A DNA stretch of 8,099 nt from Thermoplasmata archaeon (GTDB taxonomy: Archaea > Thermoplasmatota > Thermoplasmata > Lutacidiplasmatales > UBA184), in assembly GCA_030042955.1 (NCBI GenBank), contig JASHYQ010000314.1, positions 1-8,099 of the forward strand. Reading direction: 5' to 3'. The notes under the pieces are model-generated. The model was not told the origin of the DNA. It was given only the letters and a program-made list of their open reading frames with translations, and did not search any database. The stretch's first letter is position 1; the number at the start of each line of letters is the position of its first letter. Positions 1 to 5,965 of this stretch are shown piece by piece. The position numbers were made by a program, and so were the translations under genes.

Positions 1-1
1 C

Positions 2-112
2 CGGCCTCCCGCGGTCCGCTCCTCCGTCACGTTCCTCGCGAACCTCTCGTTGGACTCCGGGAGAGGCAATCTGGTCCCGGGAGGGACGGCGAGGGCTCCA
101 AGCGACAACTGA
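2..112 (+). CDS. C-terminal tail of an unidentified protein (partial, 5' end outside window)
   Basis: This frame is open from the left edge to a TGA at 110-112 and encodes 36 residues ending in APSDN. Of the three forward frames here it has by far the highest G/C at third codon positions, matching the confirmed genes of the window, which is the main reason to call it coding. The visible part contains a short hydrophobic patch (VTFLANL), then a Gly/Pro/Ser-rich tail; no domain can be recognised. It lies 59 bases upstream of the ABC ATPase on the same strand, so it could belong to the same transcription unit, although a separate weak AT-rich island (TTAGGTAAAG, 129-138) sits between them. The fragment is too short for a functional call, and the frame could be open by chance. 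Confidence 0.45.
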   Translation, partial: RPPAVRSSVTFLANLSLDSGRGNLVPGGTARAPSDN

Positions 113-171
113 GGGGCCCCGAGGGGCCTTAGGTAAAGACCCCCGGGGACTGGCTCAGGTCGAGGCACCAC

Positions 172-987
172 GTGTCTACCCTACCGAGCGGTCCCACGTT
201 CTCACGAGTCGGGGGACCGGGCCTGCTCCTCGAGGTCGAGCATGTCTCGAAATCGTACGGGACGACCCGGGCGGTCGTCGACGTGAGCTTCTCCGTCGCT
301 CCCGGCGAGATCGTGGGGCTGCTCGGCCCCAACGGAGCGGGGAAGTCGACGACGATGAAGGCGATCCTGGGCCTTCTCCAGCCGGAGCTCGGTTCCATCC
401 GGGTCCTCGGGCACGACATGGCGCATGACGGGATCGCGGCGAAGCGGGAGATGGGCTACGTCCCCGAATCCCCCTCCCTCTACGAGTTCCTCACCGGGGC
501 CGAGTACCTCGACTTCGTGTCGGACCTGTACGGGCTCGACGCGGCCACGCGCACGAGCCGGATCCGCCAGTTCCTGGTGGGGCTCGAGCTCGCCGGGCAC
601 GAGAACTCGCTGATCAGCGGATACTCCCAGGGGATGAAGCAGAAGGTCGCCCTCATCAGCGCCCTCCTCCATCACCCTCGGCTGCTCGTCCTGGACGAAC
701 CCCTCAACGGGCTCGACCCGCGCGCCGCGCGGGTCGTGAAGGACCTGCTGCGGAACATGGCCAGCGCGGACGGGGTCGGCGTCGTGTTCAGCACGCATGT
801 GCTCGAGATCGCCGAGGCGATCTGCGACCGCATCGTCATCCTGAGCCGGGGACAGGTCGTGGCGGCCGGGACCGTCTCGGCGCTGCGCGAACGGGCCGGG
901 CTGGCGGGCAGCGGGCTCGAGGAGGTCTTCCTGACCTTGACCGGAACGGGGGACCTTACGGACGTCGTGAGCGCCTTGCGGCGGTAG
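172..987 (+). CDS. ABC transporter ATP-binding protein (ABC-2 exporter type)
   Basis: This is the 271-residue nucleotide-binding subunit of an ABC exporter; it hydrolyses ATP at the inner face of the membrane to drive the permease encoded next to it. The motifs are complete: Walker A GPNGAGKST at residues 52-60, an ABC signature variant SGYSQGMKQK around 149-158, Walker B LLVLDEP at 171-177 with catalytic E176, a D-loop (GLDP, 180-183) and the switch histidine H209 in STHV. The Q-loop position reads YVPES, with Glu where many ABC ATPases have Gln; this is familiar in drug/Na+/ABC-2 exporter ATPases. The GTG start is the only start codon between the in-frame stop at 130-132 and the domain. It has GAGG at 162-165, six bases upstream, and gives a 17-residue N-terminal extension with weaker codon bias. 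The permease follows after 7 bases, implying one operon. The substrate cannot be read from sequence. Confidence 0.93.
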   Translation: MSTLPSGPTFSRVGGPGLLLEVEHVSKSYGTTRAVVDVSFSVAPGEIVGLLGPNGAGKSTTMKAILGLLQPELGSIRVLGHDMAHDGIAAKREMGYVPESPSLYEFLTGAEYLDFVSDLYGLDAATRTSRIRQFLVGLELAGHENSLISGYSQGMKQKVALISALLHHPRLLVLDEPLNGLDPRAARVVKDLLRNMASADGVGVVFSTHVLEIAEAICDRIVILSRGQVVAAGTVSALRERAGLAGSGLEEVFLTLTGTGDLTDVVSALRR

Positions 988-994
988 GAGTCCC

Positions 995-2602
995 ATGGAG
1001 CTGCATCGGGTCCGTCGCCTCGCTTGGGTCCTCGTCGCCTCGCAGGTCCGTGTCGGGGGACGCTCCTCCAACCCGAAGAGCCCCTTCAACCAGCCCGGGA
1101 TCTTCCTGTGGGGCGACCTCGGGCTGTTCCTCGGGGTCTTCCTGCTCGCGACGGTCGCGCTTCGCTCCTTGGCGATTCCCACGGCCCTGCTCGGTCCGGT
1201 GGTGACCGCGTCCGCTCCCTTCCTCCCCCTGCTAGCGGTGGCGGGCGTCCTCGTGGGAGGGGTCATGTTCGAGCTGACCGCTACCGCGAAGTTCGCGGGC
1301 AGCGACGCGGCGAACTGGTTGCCCCTCGCCCCCGAGGAGTACGTCCTGGCCTCCTCCCTCGCCGTGGCCTACACGTACTCGCTCCCGATGGCCCTGCTGC
1401 TCGGAGGGTTCGCCGCGGTCGGAGCCTACGTCGGGGCCGGCGCCGTGATCGCGCTCGTCGGCGGACTCTCCGTGGTCGGGCTGCTCGAGGGGGCGTTCCT
1501 GGTCGAGATGGTCCGGTCGACGAGCCAGCGGGCCGGCGCCTCCTCGGGCGCCCGGGGGCGCGCGACCCTCGTCCTCCGCGCGCTCGCGCTTGTCATCATG
1601 ATCATCGCGCTCCAACTCGTCTTCAACCCGGTCTTCCTGTTCGCGTCGCTCCACGGACTCGCCGTCTTCGGCCAGCTCACCGCGTTCCTCCCTCCGTTTT
1701 GGGGAACCTTCGCCGTCCTCGCCTGGACCGCCGGGAATCCGTCGGTCGCGCTCGCGTTCGCGGTAGGCCAGGTCGCGTTCGCCGCCTTCCTGCTCTACGT
1801 CGCGACCCGGCTGCGGGTGCGGTACTGGTCCGTGGCCGCCGAGGAGTTCCGCCTCCAACCGCACCGATACGCCGCGCGCCACCCCGTCCTCCAGGCCCTG
1901 GGACTCACCCCGGCCGAGGCGGCGATCGTGACGAAGGACTTCCACGGGTACGTTCGCCGTCGGGAGATGCTTCCCCTCCTCGTCCTCCCTATCGTCCTGC
2001 TCGTGATCATCTTCATCGACAACGGCACCTCGAAGGGGGGGTTCGGCGGCCTCGGGATCGTGATCTTCACGGCCTGGGCCACCTCGTTCTTCGCCCTCCT
2101 GATCGCGACGACCTCCGTCGGCCAAGAGCGGAAGGCGATCTCGGCCCTGTTCGCGGCCCCCATTCCCGCCGCCTCCGTCTTCCGCGCGAAGCTGGTGGCC
2201 TCGGTGGCCCCCGCATGGCTCGCGAGCGTCGCCGTCGCGGTGCTGGTCGGGCTGCTCTTCCGGATCGGGCCTGTCGTGGTGGTCGGGCTCGCACTCCTCT
2301 CTGCCTTGGCGGCCGTCGCGGTCGCCCTCTGGGGGCTCGCGTTCGCCGCTCGGTACAGCGATTTCCAGGAGCGGCCCCGGCCCCAGTATCTCCGACCCGG
2401 TCCAATGCTCGCCGCGACAGGGTCGGGGATGCTGATCGTCTTCGTCGTGGTGATCCCGGGGGCGACCGCGCTCCTCTCGACCGGACCCGCCGCGCTCGAG
2501 GGGGCGGCGTTCGCGGCCGTGGCGGCGCTCACGGTGATTGCCGTGGCGTGGGGGTGGGCCCGGCGCGGGTTCGACAGCCTCTTCCGAGAGATCCCGTTCT
2601 GA
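995..2602 (+). CDS. ABC-2 type transporter permease, 12-13 TM segments
   Basis: This 535-residue, very hydrophobic protein is the membrane subunit partnering the ATPase just upstream. Likely membrane segments lie near residues 38-58, 66-92, 118-140, 144-170, 194-218, 222-244, 250-271, 325-342, 352-374, 404-422, 426-450, 472-494 and 502-522. It appears to be an internal duplication of a six-TM ABC-2 unit: NWLPLAPEEY at 107-116 and ISALFAAPIPAA at 382-393 occupy equivalent places, each ahead of a TM helix. The charged segment before TM 325-342 (KDFHGYVRRRE, 314-324) resembles the amphipathic coupling region seen at the start of ABC-2 half-domains. The ATG is preceded by GGAG at 987-990, which overlaps the ATPase stop codon, so the two are probably translated together. 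It ends 6 bases from the convergent zinc-ribbon gene. Exported substrate unknown; lipid, peptide, drug or ion export are all possible. Confidence 0.85.
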   Translation: MELHRVRRLAWVLVASQVRVGGRSSNPKSPFNQPGIFLWGDLGLFLGVFLLATVALRSLAIPTALLGPVVTASAPFLPLLAVAGVLVGGVMFELTATAKFAGSDAANWLPLAPEEYVLASSLAVAYTYSLPMALLLGGFAAVGAYVGAGAVIALVGGLSVVGLLEGAFLVEMVRSTSQRAGASSGARGRATLVLRALALVIMIIALQLVFNPVFLFASLHGLAVFGQLTAFLPPFWGTFAVLAWTAGNPSVALAFAVGQVAFAAFLLYVATRLRVRYWSVAAEEFRLQPHRYAARHPVLQALGLTPAEAAIVTKDFHGYVRRREMLPLLVLPIVLLVIIFIDNGTSKGGFGGLGIVIFTAWATSFFALLIATTSVGQERKAISALFAAPIPAASVFRAKLVASVAPAWLASVAVAVLVGLLFRIGPVVVVGLALLSALAAVAVALWGLAFAARYSDFQERPRPQYLRPGPMLAATGSGMLIVFVVVIPGATALLSTGPAALEGAAFAAVAALTVIAVAWGWARRGFDSLFREIPF

Positions 2603-2608
2603 GGCGCC

Positions 2609-3100
2609 TTACAGCGGGGCTCCGCAGGCGGGGCACCGTCCATCGACCTCGCTGGCAAGGGTGCCGCAGAAGCGGCACCTCACCTTGACCACCTGCCGTT
2701 CGATCACGTGGGTCGTATGGGTCGGCCCCGGGGGCGTCGCGTACGGGGAGGGGAGCGCCTGGCGCGCCTTCGCGAGAGCCTGGAACCACTCTTCGGGGTC
2801 GAGGACGTCAAAGGTCGCCCGGGCGGAGCCCGTGTCGATGAGGATCCTCGGTTTCCCGAGGCGCGGGCGCTGTACGCTCAGGTTACGCAGGGAGGGCAGC
2901 GGGGCGTCCAGCATGACCGTGGGGTCCCGGCCTTGGACGAGGTCCCGCACCACTCCTTTGGAGACGAGGGTCTCAAAGACGCACCGGTGGTTGGTCAGGT
3001 AGAGGACCCCCGGGGTCTTGCGCACGATGGCGGGGCCGGTCCCGTCCATCAGGACGGCGTATTCACTTCGGAGAATGCTCTCCCCCGGACCGACCAGCAT
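2609..3100 (-). CDS. PH/GRAM-like domain protein with C-terminal zinc ribbon
   Basis: This encodes a 163-residue soluble protein. Residues 1 to about 112 look like a GRAM or bacterial-PH-type beta fold: GESIL at 6-10, then VLYLTNHRCVFE at 32-43, which is the strand-turn-strand signature of GRAM-like domains, and a closing helix DPEEWFQALAKA (101-112). A Pro/Thr-rich linker (about 117-130) leads to a four-cysteine zinc ribbon, C142-x2-C145 and C156-x2-C159, at the extreme C-terminus. PH/GRAM folds usually bind lipids or proteins, and terminal ribbons often act as docking modules; the role here is unknown. ATG 3100 is chosen because the N-terminus fits the domain start and a TATA-like CTATTA lies about 30 nt upstream. 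A much longer reading extending to 4465 in this frame runs antiparallel-free through the peptidase gene in the wrong frame and is not credible. It is the next gene on the same strand after the M2 peptidase, 64 bases away, with its own promoter. Confidence 0.8.
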   Translation of the reverse strand: MLVGPGESILRSEYAVLMDGTGPAIVRKTPGVLYLTNHRCVFETLVSKGVVRDLVQGRDPTVMLDAPLPSLRNLSVQRPRLGKPRILIDTGSARATFDVLDPEEWFQALAKARQALPSPYATPPGPTHTTHVIERQVVKVRCRFCGTLASEVDGRCPACGAPL

Positions 3101-3127
3101 CTCGGAAGAACACGGTCTCGGAGGCGC

Positions 3128-3135
3128 TAATAGTT
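3128..3135 (-). promoter_or_regulatory. Putative archaeal TATA box for the PH/GRAM zinc-ribbon gene
   Basis: On the minus strand this reads AACTATTA, an isolated AT-rich island in GC-rich DNA. Its centre is about 30 nt upstream of ATG 3100, the geometry expected for a leaderless or nearly leaderless archaeal transcript (TATA centred about 26-27 nt before the start site). No Shine-Dalgarno motif is visible before the ATG, which agrees with that reading. It lies just after the M2 peptidase stop, in the short gap between the two genes. Confidence 0.5.
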
Positions 3136-3164
3136 CTCGGTGGGCCGCTCCGCGCGGGAGCCGA

Positions 3165-4907
3165 TTACCAGCCGCTCGGGACGCCCCGGTTCTGCTCGTC
3201 CAGCCACCGCTGGAGCGGGGCGAAGTAGTCGAGCAGGGCCTGCGCGTCCATGCGTCGGTCGCCCGTGATGACCTCGAGCGCGTCGGGCCATTCGTTCCGG
3301 GCCCCCATCGCGAGCATCGCCTCGAGCCGCTCGCCGGCCTTCCTCGAACCGTAGATCGACGCCCGATGGAGCGGCCCGGTCGCCCCCTCGGCACGGACCA
3401 GGGCCCGGTGGAACTGGAACTGCAGCAGGTGCGCCAGGAAGTAGCGCATGTACGGTACGTTCGCCGGGACGTGGAACTTCGCTCCCGGGTCGAACTCTTC
3501 CTCGCCCCGAGGCGCCGGGGGGCCGACCCCCTGGTAGCGCCGGCGGAACTCCCACCACGACCGGTTGTACTCGCTCGGGGCCACGCGGCCGGAGAAGACG
3601 TCCCACCGCCACCGGTCGACGAGGAGACCGAACGGAAGAAAAGCGACCTTCTCGAGCGCCCGGTAGAGGAGGAGGCCGATGTCGCGGCTCGCGTCGGGAG
3701 CCTCGTCGAGCAGGCCGACCCGGACCAGGTACTCCGGAGTGACGGAGAGAGAGATCGTGTCGCCGACGGCCTCATGGAACCCGTCGTGGGCGCTCTCTCG
3801 GAAGAGGTACGGCTGTCCGGCGTAGGCCCGCTGGTAATAGTTGTGCCCCAGCTCGTGGTGCACGGTCGCGAAGTCGTCCGCGGTGATCTCGATGCACATC
3901 TTGATCCGAAGGTCGTGGACGTAGTCAAGGTCCCACGCACTCGCGTGGCAGACGACCTCGCGGTCCCTCGGCCGAAGGAACATCGAACGCTCCCAGAAGG
4001 TCGGGGGCAGGGCCGGAAGCCCGAGGGAGACAAAGAACCGCTCGGCATAGCGGACGAGCTCCTGGGGCGTGGTGCCTCGCTTGACCAAGACTTCGGTGAG
4101 GTCGAAACCGGGCTCGGCGTCCGCCGGGGCGACCAGCGGGAAGATTCCCTCCCAGGACTGGGCCCACATGTTCCCGAGGAGATACGCAGGGATCGGCCCG
4201 CGCTCGGGGACCCGCGAAGGCCCGTAGAAGGCGCGCAGGCGGGCGCGGACGTAGGTATGCAACGATTCGTAGAGGGGTTGGACCTCCCCCCAGAGACGGT
4301 CGACCTCCGACGCGAAAGCGTCCGGGTCCATGTCGTACCTCGAGCGCCACATCGCGCCCAGGTCGGGGAACCCGAGCTCCTTCGCCCCCAGGTTGGCGAG
4401 GCTAACGTACCGCTGGTACGGTTCTCGGATCTCCCGTCCCACGCGATGCCAGCCCACCCAGGCATCCTCCAGCCGGACCGGGTCGCGGACCTCCGATAGG
4501 ATCCGGGAGAGCGCCTGCAGGTCGACCGGCTCGGTCGCCCCGAGCGGAGTGTACTGGGCCTTCGCGAACCGTCCTTCCATCTCGGCCACGGTTCGCGCGA
4601 GCTCGAGCGAGGCCCCCGGGTCCGAGGGGGCCACCAACGGAAGCGACAGCCGGAGGAGCTTCGCCTTCCGGTGGTCCTCGGCGGACATCCGGTCGGCCGG
4701 GAGGTGGACGGAGTCCTTCGCCCATCGCAGGGTCGACTCCATCAACCGGGCGTTCGCCCGTGCGGCGAGCGCTTGGGTGTCCTCGGTAATGTAGGTGGCG
4801 TGGACCCAGTCGGCCTGCGACACTTCGACCGCCAGGTCGAGGAGCTCGGCCTCCGCCGTCCGGAGAAAGGCGGAGGGGTCGGAAGCGGTCGACGTCAACC
4901 CATGCAC
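3165..4907 (-). CDS. M2-family zinc peptidase (ACE-like dipeptidyl carboxypeptidase), apparently cytosolic
   Basis: This 580-residue protein is a clear member of peptidase family M2, whose model is angiotensin-converting enzyme; such enzymes release C-terminal dipeptides from oligopeptides using zinc and are activated by chloride. The zinc site is H351-E352-L-G-H355 with third ligand E379 in GFHEAVGD, the same 28-residue spacing as ACE. Other ACE active-site counterparts are present: Q250 in NMWAQSW, K477 and H479 in KFHVP, Y486, and Y489 in YMRYF. W451/R455 and R488 match chloride-site residues W485/R489 and R522 of testis ACE. The motifs CHASAWD, LPFG.LVD.WRW.VFSGR and LQFQFH are also diagnostic. 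The length is that of one catalytic domain, and no signal peptide or membrane anchor is visible, unlike most animal and bacterial members. The start is GTG at 4907, with no Shine-Dalgarno motif but a TATA-like element about 30 nt upstream. Likely role: intracellular peptide turnover; the substrate is not known. Confidence 0.95.
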   Translation of the reverse strand: MHGLTSTASDPSAFLRTAEAELLDLAVEVSQADWVHATYITEDTQALAARANARLMESTLRWAKDSVHLPADRMSAEDHRKAKLLRLSLPLVAPSDPGASLELARTVAEMEGRFAKAQYTPLGATEPVDLQALSRILSEVRDPVRLEDAWVGWHRVGREIREPYQRYVSLANLGAKELGFPDLGAMWRSRYDMDPDAFASEVDRLWGEVQPLYESLHTYVRARLRAFYGPSRVPERGPIPAYLLGNMWAQSWEGIFPLVAPADAEPGFDLTEVLVKRGTTPQELVRYAERFFVSLGLPALPPTFWERSMFLRPRDREVVCHASAWDLDYVHDLRIKMCIEITADDFATVHHELGHNYYQRAYAGQPYLFRESAHDGFHEAVGDTISLSVTPEYLVRVGLLDEAPDASRDIGLLLYRALEKVAFLPFGLLVDRWRWDVFSGRVAPSEYNRSWWEFRRRYQGVGPPAPRGEEEFDPGAKFHVPANVPYMRYFLAHLLQFQFHRALVRAEGATGPLHRASIYGSRKAGERLEAMLAMGARNEWPDALEVITGDRRMDAQALLDYFAPLQRWLDEQNRGVPSGW

Positions 4908-4931
4908 CTTGGGACGCGGACAACCGACCTC

Positions 4932-4944
4932 CCTTTAAGAAAGG
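4932..4944. promoter_or_regulatory. Symmetric AT-rich element, putative TATA box of the M2 peptidase gene (possibly bidirectional)
   Basis: CCTTTAAGAAAGG is an exact inverted repeat (CCTTT / AAAGG around AAG). Read on the minus strand it contains TTCTTAAAG centred about 30 nt before GTG 4907, fitting a leaderless transcript of the M2 peptidase. Because it is nearly symmetric it could also work toward the plus strand, but the small plus-strand genes have a better-placed island at 5016-5023. A transcription-factor operator is an alternative explanation. Confidence 0.5.
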
Positions 4945-5015
4945 TAGCGACCCGGGCCTCAGGAACCTAGAACTCCTGACCGGGTCCCCGGCTTCGATGC
5001 AACTGGACGTTGGGG

Positions 5016-5023
5016 TTTATGTA
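5016..5023 (+). promoter_or_regulatory. Putative TATA box for the small-gene pair
   Basis: TTTATGTA stands out in GC-rich surroundings and is centred about 34 nt upstream of ATG 5054. That would place a transcription start roughly 8-9 nt before the ATG, just allowing the GAGGG at 5046-5050 to act as a ribosome-binding site. The element lies inside the longer in-frame reading that begins at ATG 4997, which argues for 5054 as the true start. Confidence 0.4.
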
Positions 5024-5053
5024 CGACATGCGTCAGACACCTTCCGAGGGACC

Positions 5054-5203
5054 ATGTCAGACGTTCCTTTCGTTCACCCGCTGCTCGCGGCCGCGCCCCT
5101 CGATGCGGAGTGGGACGATGCTCCGGACCTCCCGCTCGCCGTCCTTCCGTGCCTGCGCGGGGTCGACCTTGCGAACCGCACGGCGTTCGTCGGAGACCTG
5201 TGA
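5054..5203 (+). CDS. Small acidic protein of unknown function (49 aa)
   Basis: This encodes a 49-residue acidic protein with no membrane segment, one cysteine (C33) and a run of Asp/Glu at residues 17-25. I do not recognise a family. Support for coding is the strong G/C bias at third positions from ATG 5054 onward, GAGGG four to eight bases upstream, a TATA-like island ahead of it, and a 4-base GTGA overlap with the next small gene. An in-frame ATG at 4997 would add 19 residues, but that stretch has poor codon bias and contains the putative promoter, so 5054 is preferred. It diverges from the M2 peptidase across about 146 bases. The coupling suggests it works with the following 71-residue product; alternatively the two frames are one gene interrupted by a frameshift. 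Confidence 0.6.
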   Translation: MSDVPFVHPLLAAAPLDAEWDDAPDLPLAVLPCLRGVDLANRTAFVGDL

Positions 5204-5415
5204 CCCCCCCTCGACCGCGCCCCTTTGACGTTCCGACGCCGGCCCCCGCCCCCCCACCGAAGATGTTCCTGGGGCAGGGAATGCCTCGGGGGTACGGCAT
5301 GCGCCCCAAGCTCTCCCCCGACGCAGCCGCCGCGTTCGCGACCATCGTCGACACGGCCCGGGCCCGCGCCGCGATGGAAGGGCGCACGCTCGTCTACACC
5401 GTACGCTGGGGCTAA
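5200..5415 (+). CDS. Small proline-rich N-terminus protein of unknown function (71 aa)
   Basis: The start is taken as GTG 5200, whose last two bases are shared with the TGA stop (5201-5203) of the preceding gene, a classic coupling overlap. The 71-residue product has a Pro-rich, probably disordered N-terminus (residues 3-20), a Gly/Met/basic segment (MFLGQGMPRGYGMRPK, 22-37), a probable helix with an Ala-rich stretch (39-61) and a short strand-like end (TLVYTVRW). No signal peptide, membrane helix or known motif is seen. Codon bias is strongly G/C-ending throughout. ATG 5263 is an alternative start giving 50 residues, without a visible ribosome-binding site. Its TAA (5413-5415) overlaps the TAG of the convergent RNase HI gene. 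Function unknown; it may be a partner of the 49-residue protein upstream. Confidence 0.6.
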   Translation: MTPPRPRPFDVPTPAPAPPPKMFLGQGMPRGYGMRPKLSPDAAAAFATIVDTARARAAMEGRTLVYTVRWG

Positions 5416-5954
5416 TCCGGCTCCGTCGGGGAACGGTCCCCCGCGGTTCCTCTTCCGAGCCCTCGCGCCCGCCGAACGCGGGCGGCCATCGGGGCGTGCT
5501 CGGCGATCGCCTGCTTCGAGAGGGCGTCGGCCCGCTGGTTTTCCTCTCGGGGGACCCAAGTCCACGTGATCCGGGCGAAGGAGCGGGCGAGCTTCTCGAG
5601 CCAGTCGTGGTAGCTCCGAAGATGGTCGGCCCGAACCTCGTACTCTCCCACCATCTGGCGAATGACGAGCTGACTGTCGCCGTACACCTCGACCATGCCC
5701 GTGTACCCGAGCCCTCGCAGCCGCTCGAGAGCCTGGATTGCCCCCGAGTATTCCGCGACGTTGTTGGTCGCGTGGTCGGAGTAGGGACTGACGGCTAGCC
5801 CCGAATCCTCGAGGTCGAATCCCGCGCCCTCGATCGTGTAGCCGTACGTCGCAAGTCCCCCGCCCTGCGTCGAGTTGGAGGCGCCGTCGAAGTGGACCCG
5901 CACCGGTCCCAGCTCGGCGACCACGACCCCTCGAGGCACCTTAGAGTCGTCCAT
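5412..5954 (-). CDS. rnhA: Ribonuclease HI, archaeal type
   Basis: This 180-residue protein is a type 1 RNase H, which cuts the RNA strand of RNA-DNA hybrids with two bound metal ions, for example in R-loops and replication primers. All four catalytic carboxylates are visible: D23 (HFDGAS), E68 (NNVAEYSG), D93 (YGDSQLV) and D143 (ENQRADALS). The segment QLVIRQMVGEYEVRADHL closely resembles short archaeal RNase HI proteins and lacks the basic protrusion of the E. coli enzyme. The C-terminus (about 158-180) is an Arg/Gly-rich tail beyond the fold, possibly for nucleic-acid contact. ATG 5954 is chosen over upstream in-frame codons because it lies 11 bases after the stop of the preceding gene, with GGTGA about 10 bases upstream. 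It is the second gene of an operon behind the two-ribbon membrane protein. Confidence 0.92.
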   Translation of the reverse strand: MDDSKVPRGVVVAELGPVRVHFDGASNSTQGGGLATYGYTIEGAGFDLEDSGLAVSPYSDHATNNVAEYSGAIQALERLRGLGYTGMVEVYGDSQLVIRQMVGEYEVRADHLRSYHDWLEKLARSFARITWTWVPREENQRADALSKQAIAEHAPMAARVRRARGLGRGTAGDRSPTEPD

Positions 5955-5965
5955 CGTCGTTGCGG

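Noticed and set aside
313..480. Glu in place of Gln at the Q-loop of the ABC ATPase as a sign of inactivity
   Set aside because: Glu at this place is common in ABC-2 exporter ATPases and all other catalytic motifs are intact.
202..1266. A 354-codon minus-strand open frame
   Set aside because: It is antisense to the ABC ATPase, whose Walker and signature motifs identify the true coding strand.
1024..2688. A 554-codon plus-strand open frame rich in Arg, Pro and Gly
   Set aside because: It is an out-of-frame shadow of the permease, with biased composition and no membrane segments or domain.
2609..4465. A 618-codon minus-strand reading ending in the zinc-ribbon protein
   Set aside because: Only the last 163 codons make a sensible protein. 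The rest lies over the M2 peptidase in another frame and has Ser/Arg/Thr-rich, low-complexity composition typical of a GC-rich shadow frame.
3018..4499. A 493-codon plus-strand open frame
   Set aside because: It is antisense to the M2 peptidase, whose family-wide motifs and catalytic residues leave no doubt about the real frame.
4997..5053. Earlier ATG start for the 49-residue small protein
   Set aside because: The added codons lack the G/C third-position bias and contain the TATA-like TTTATGTA.
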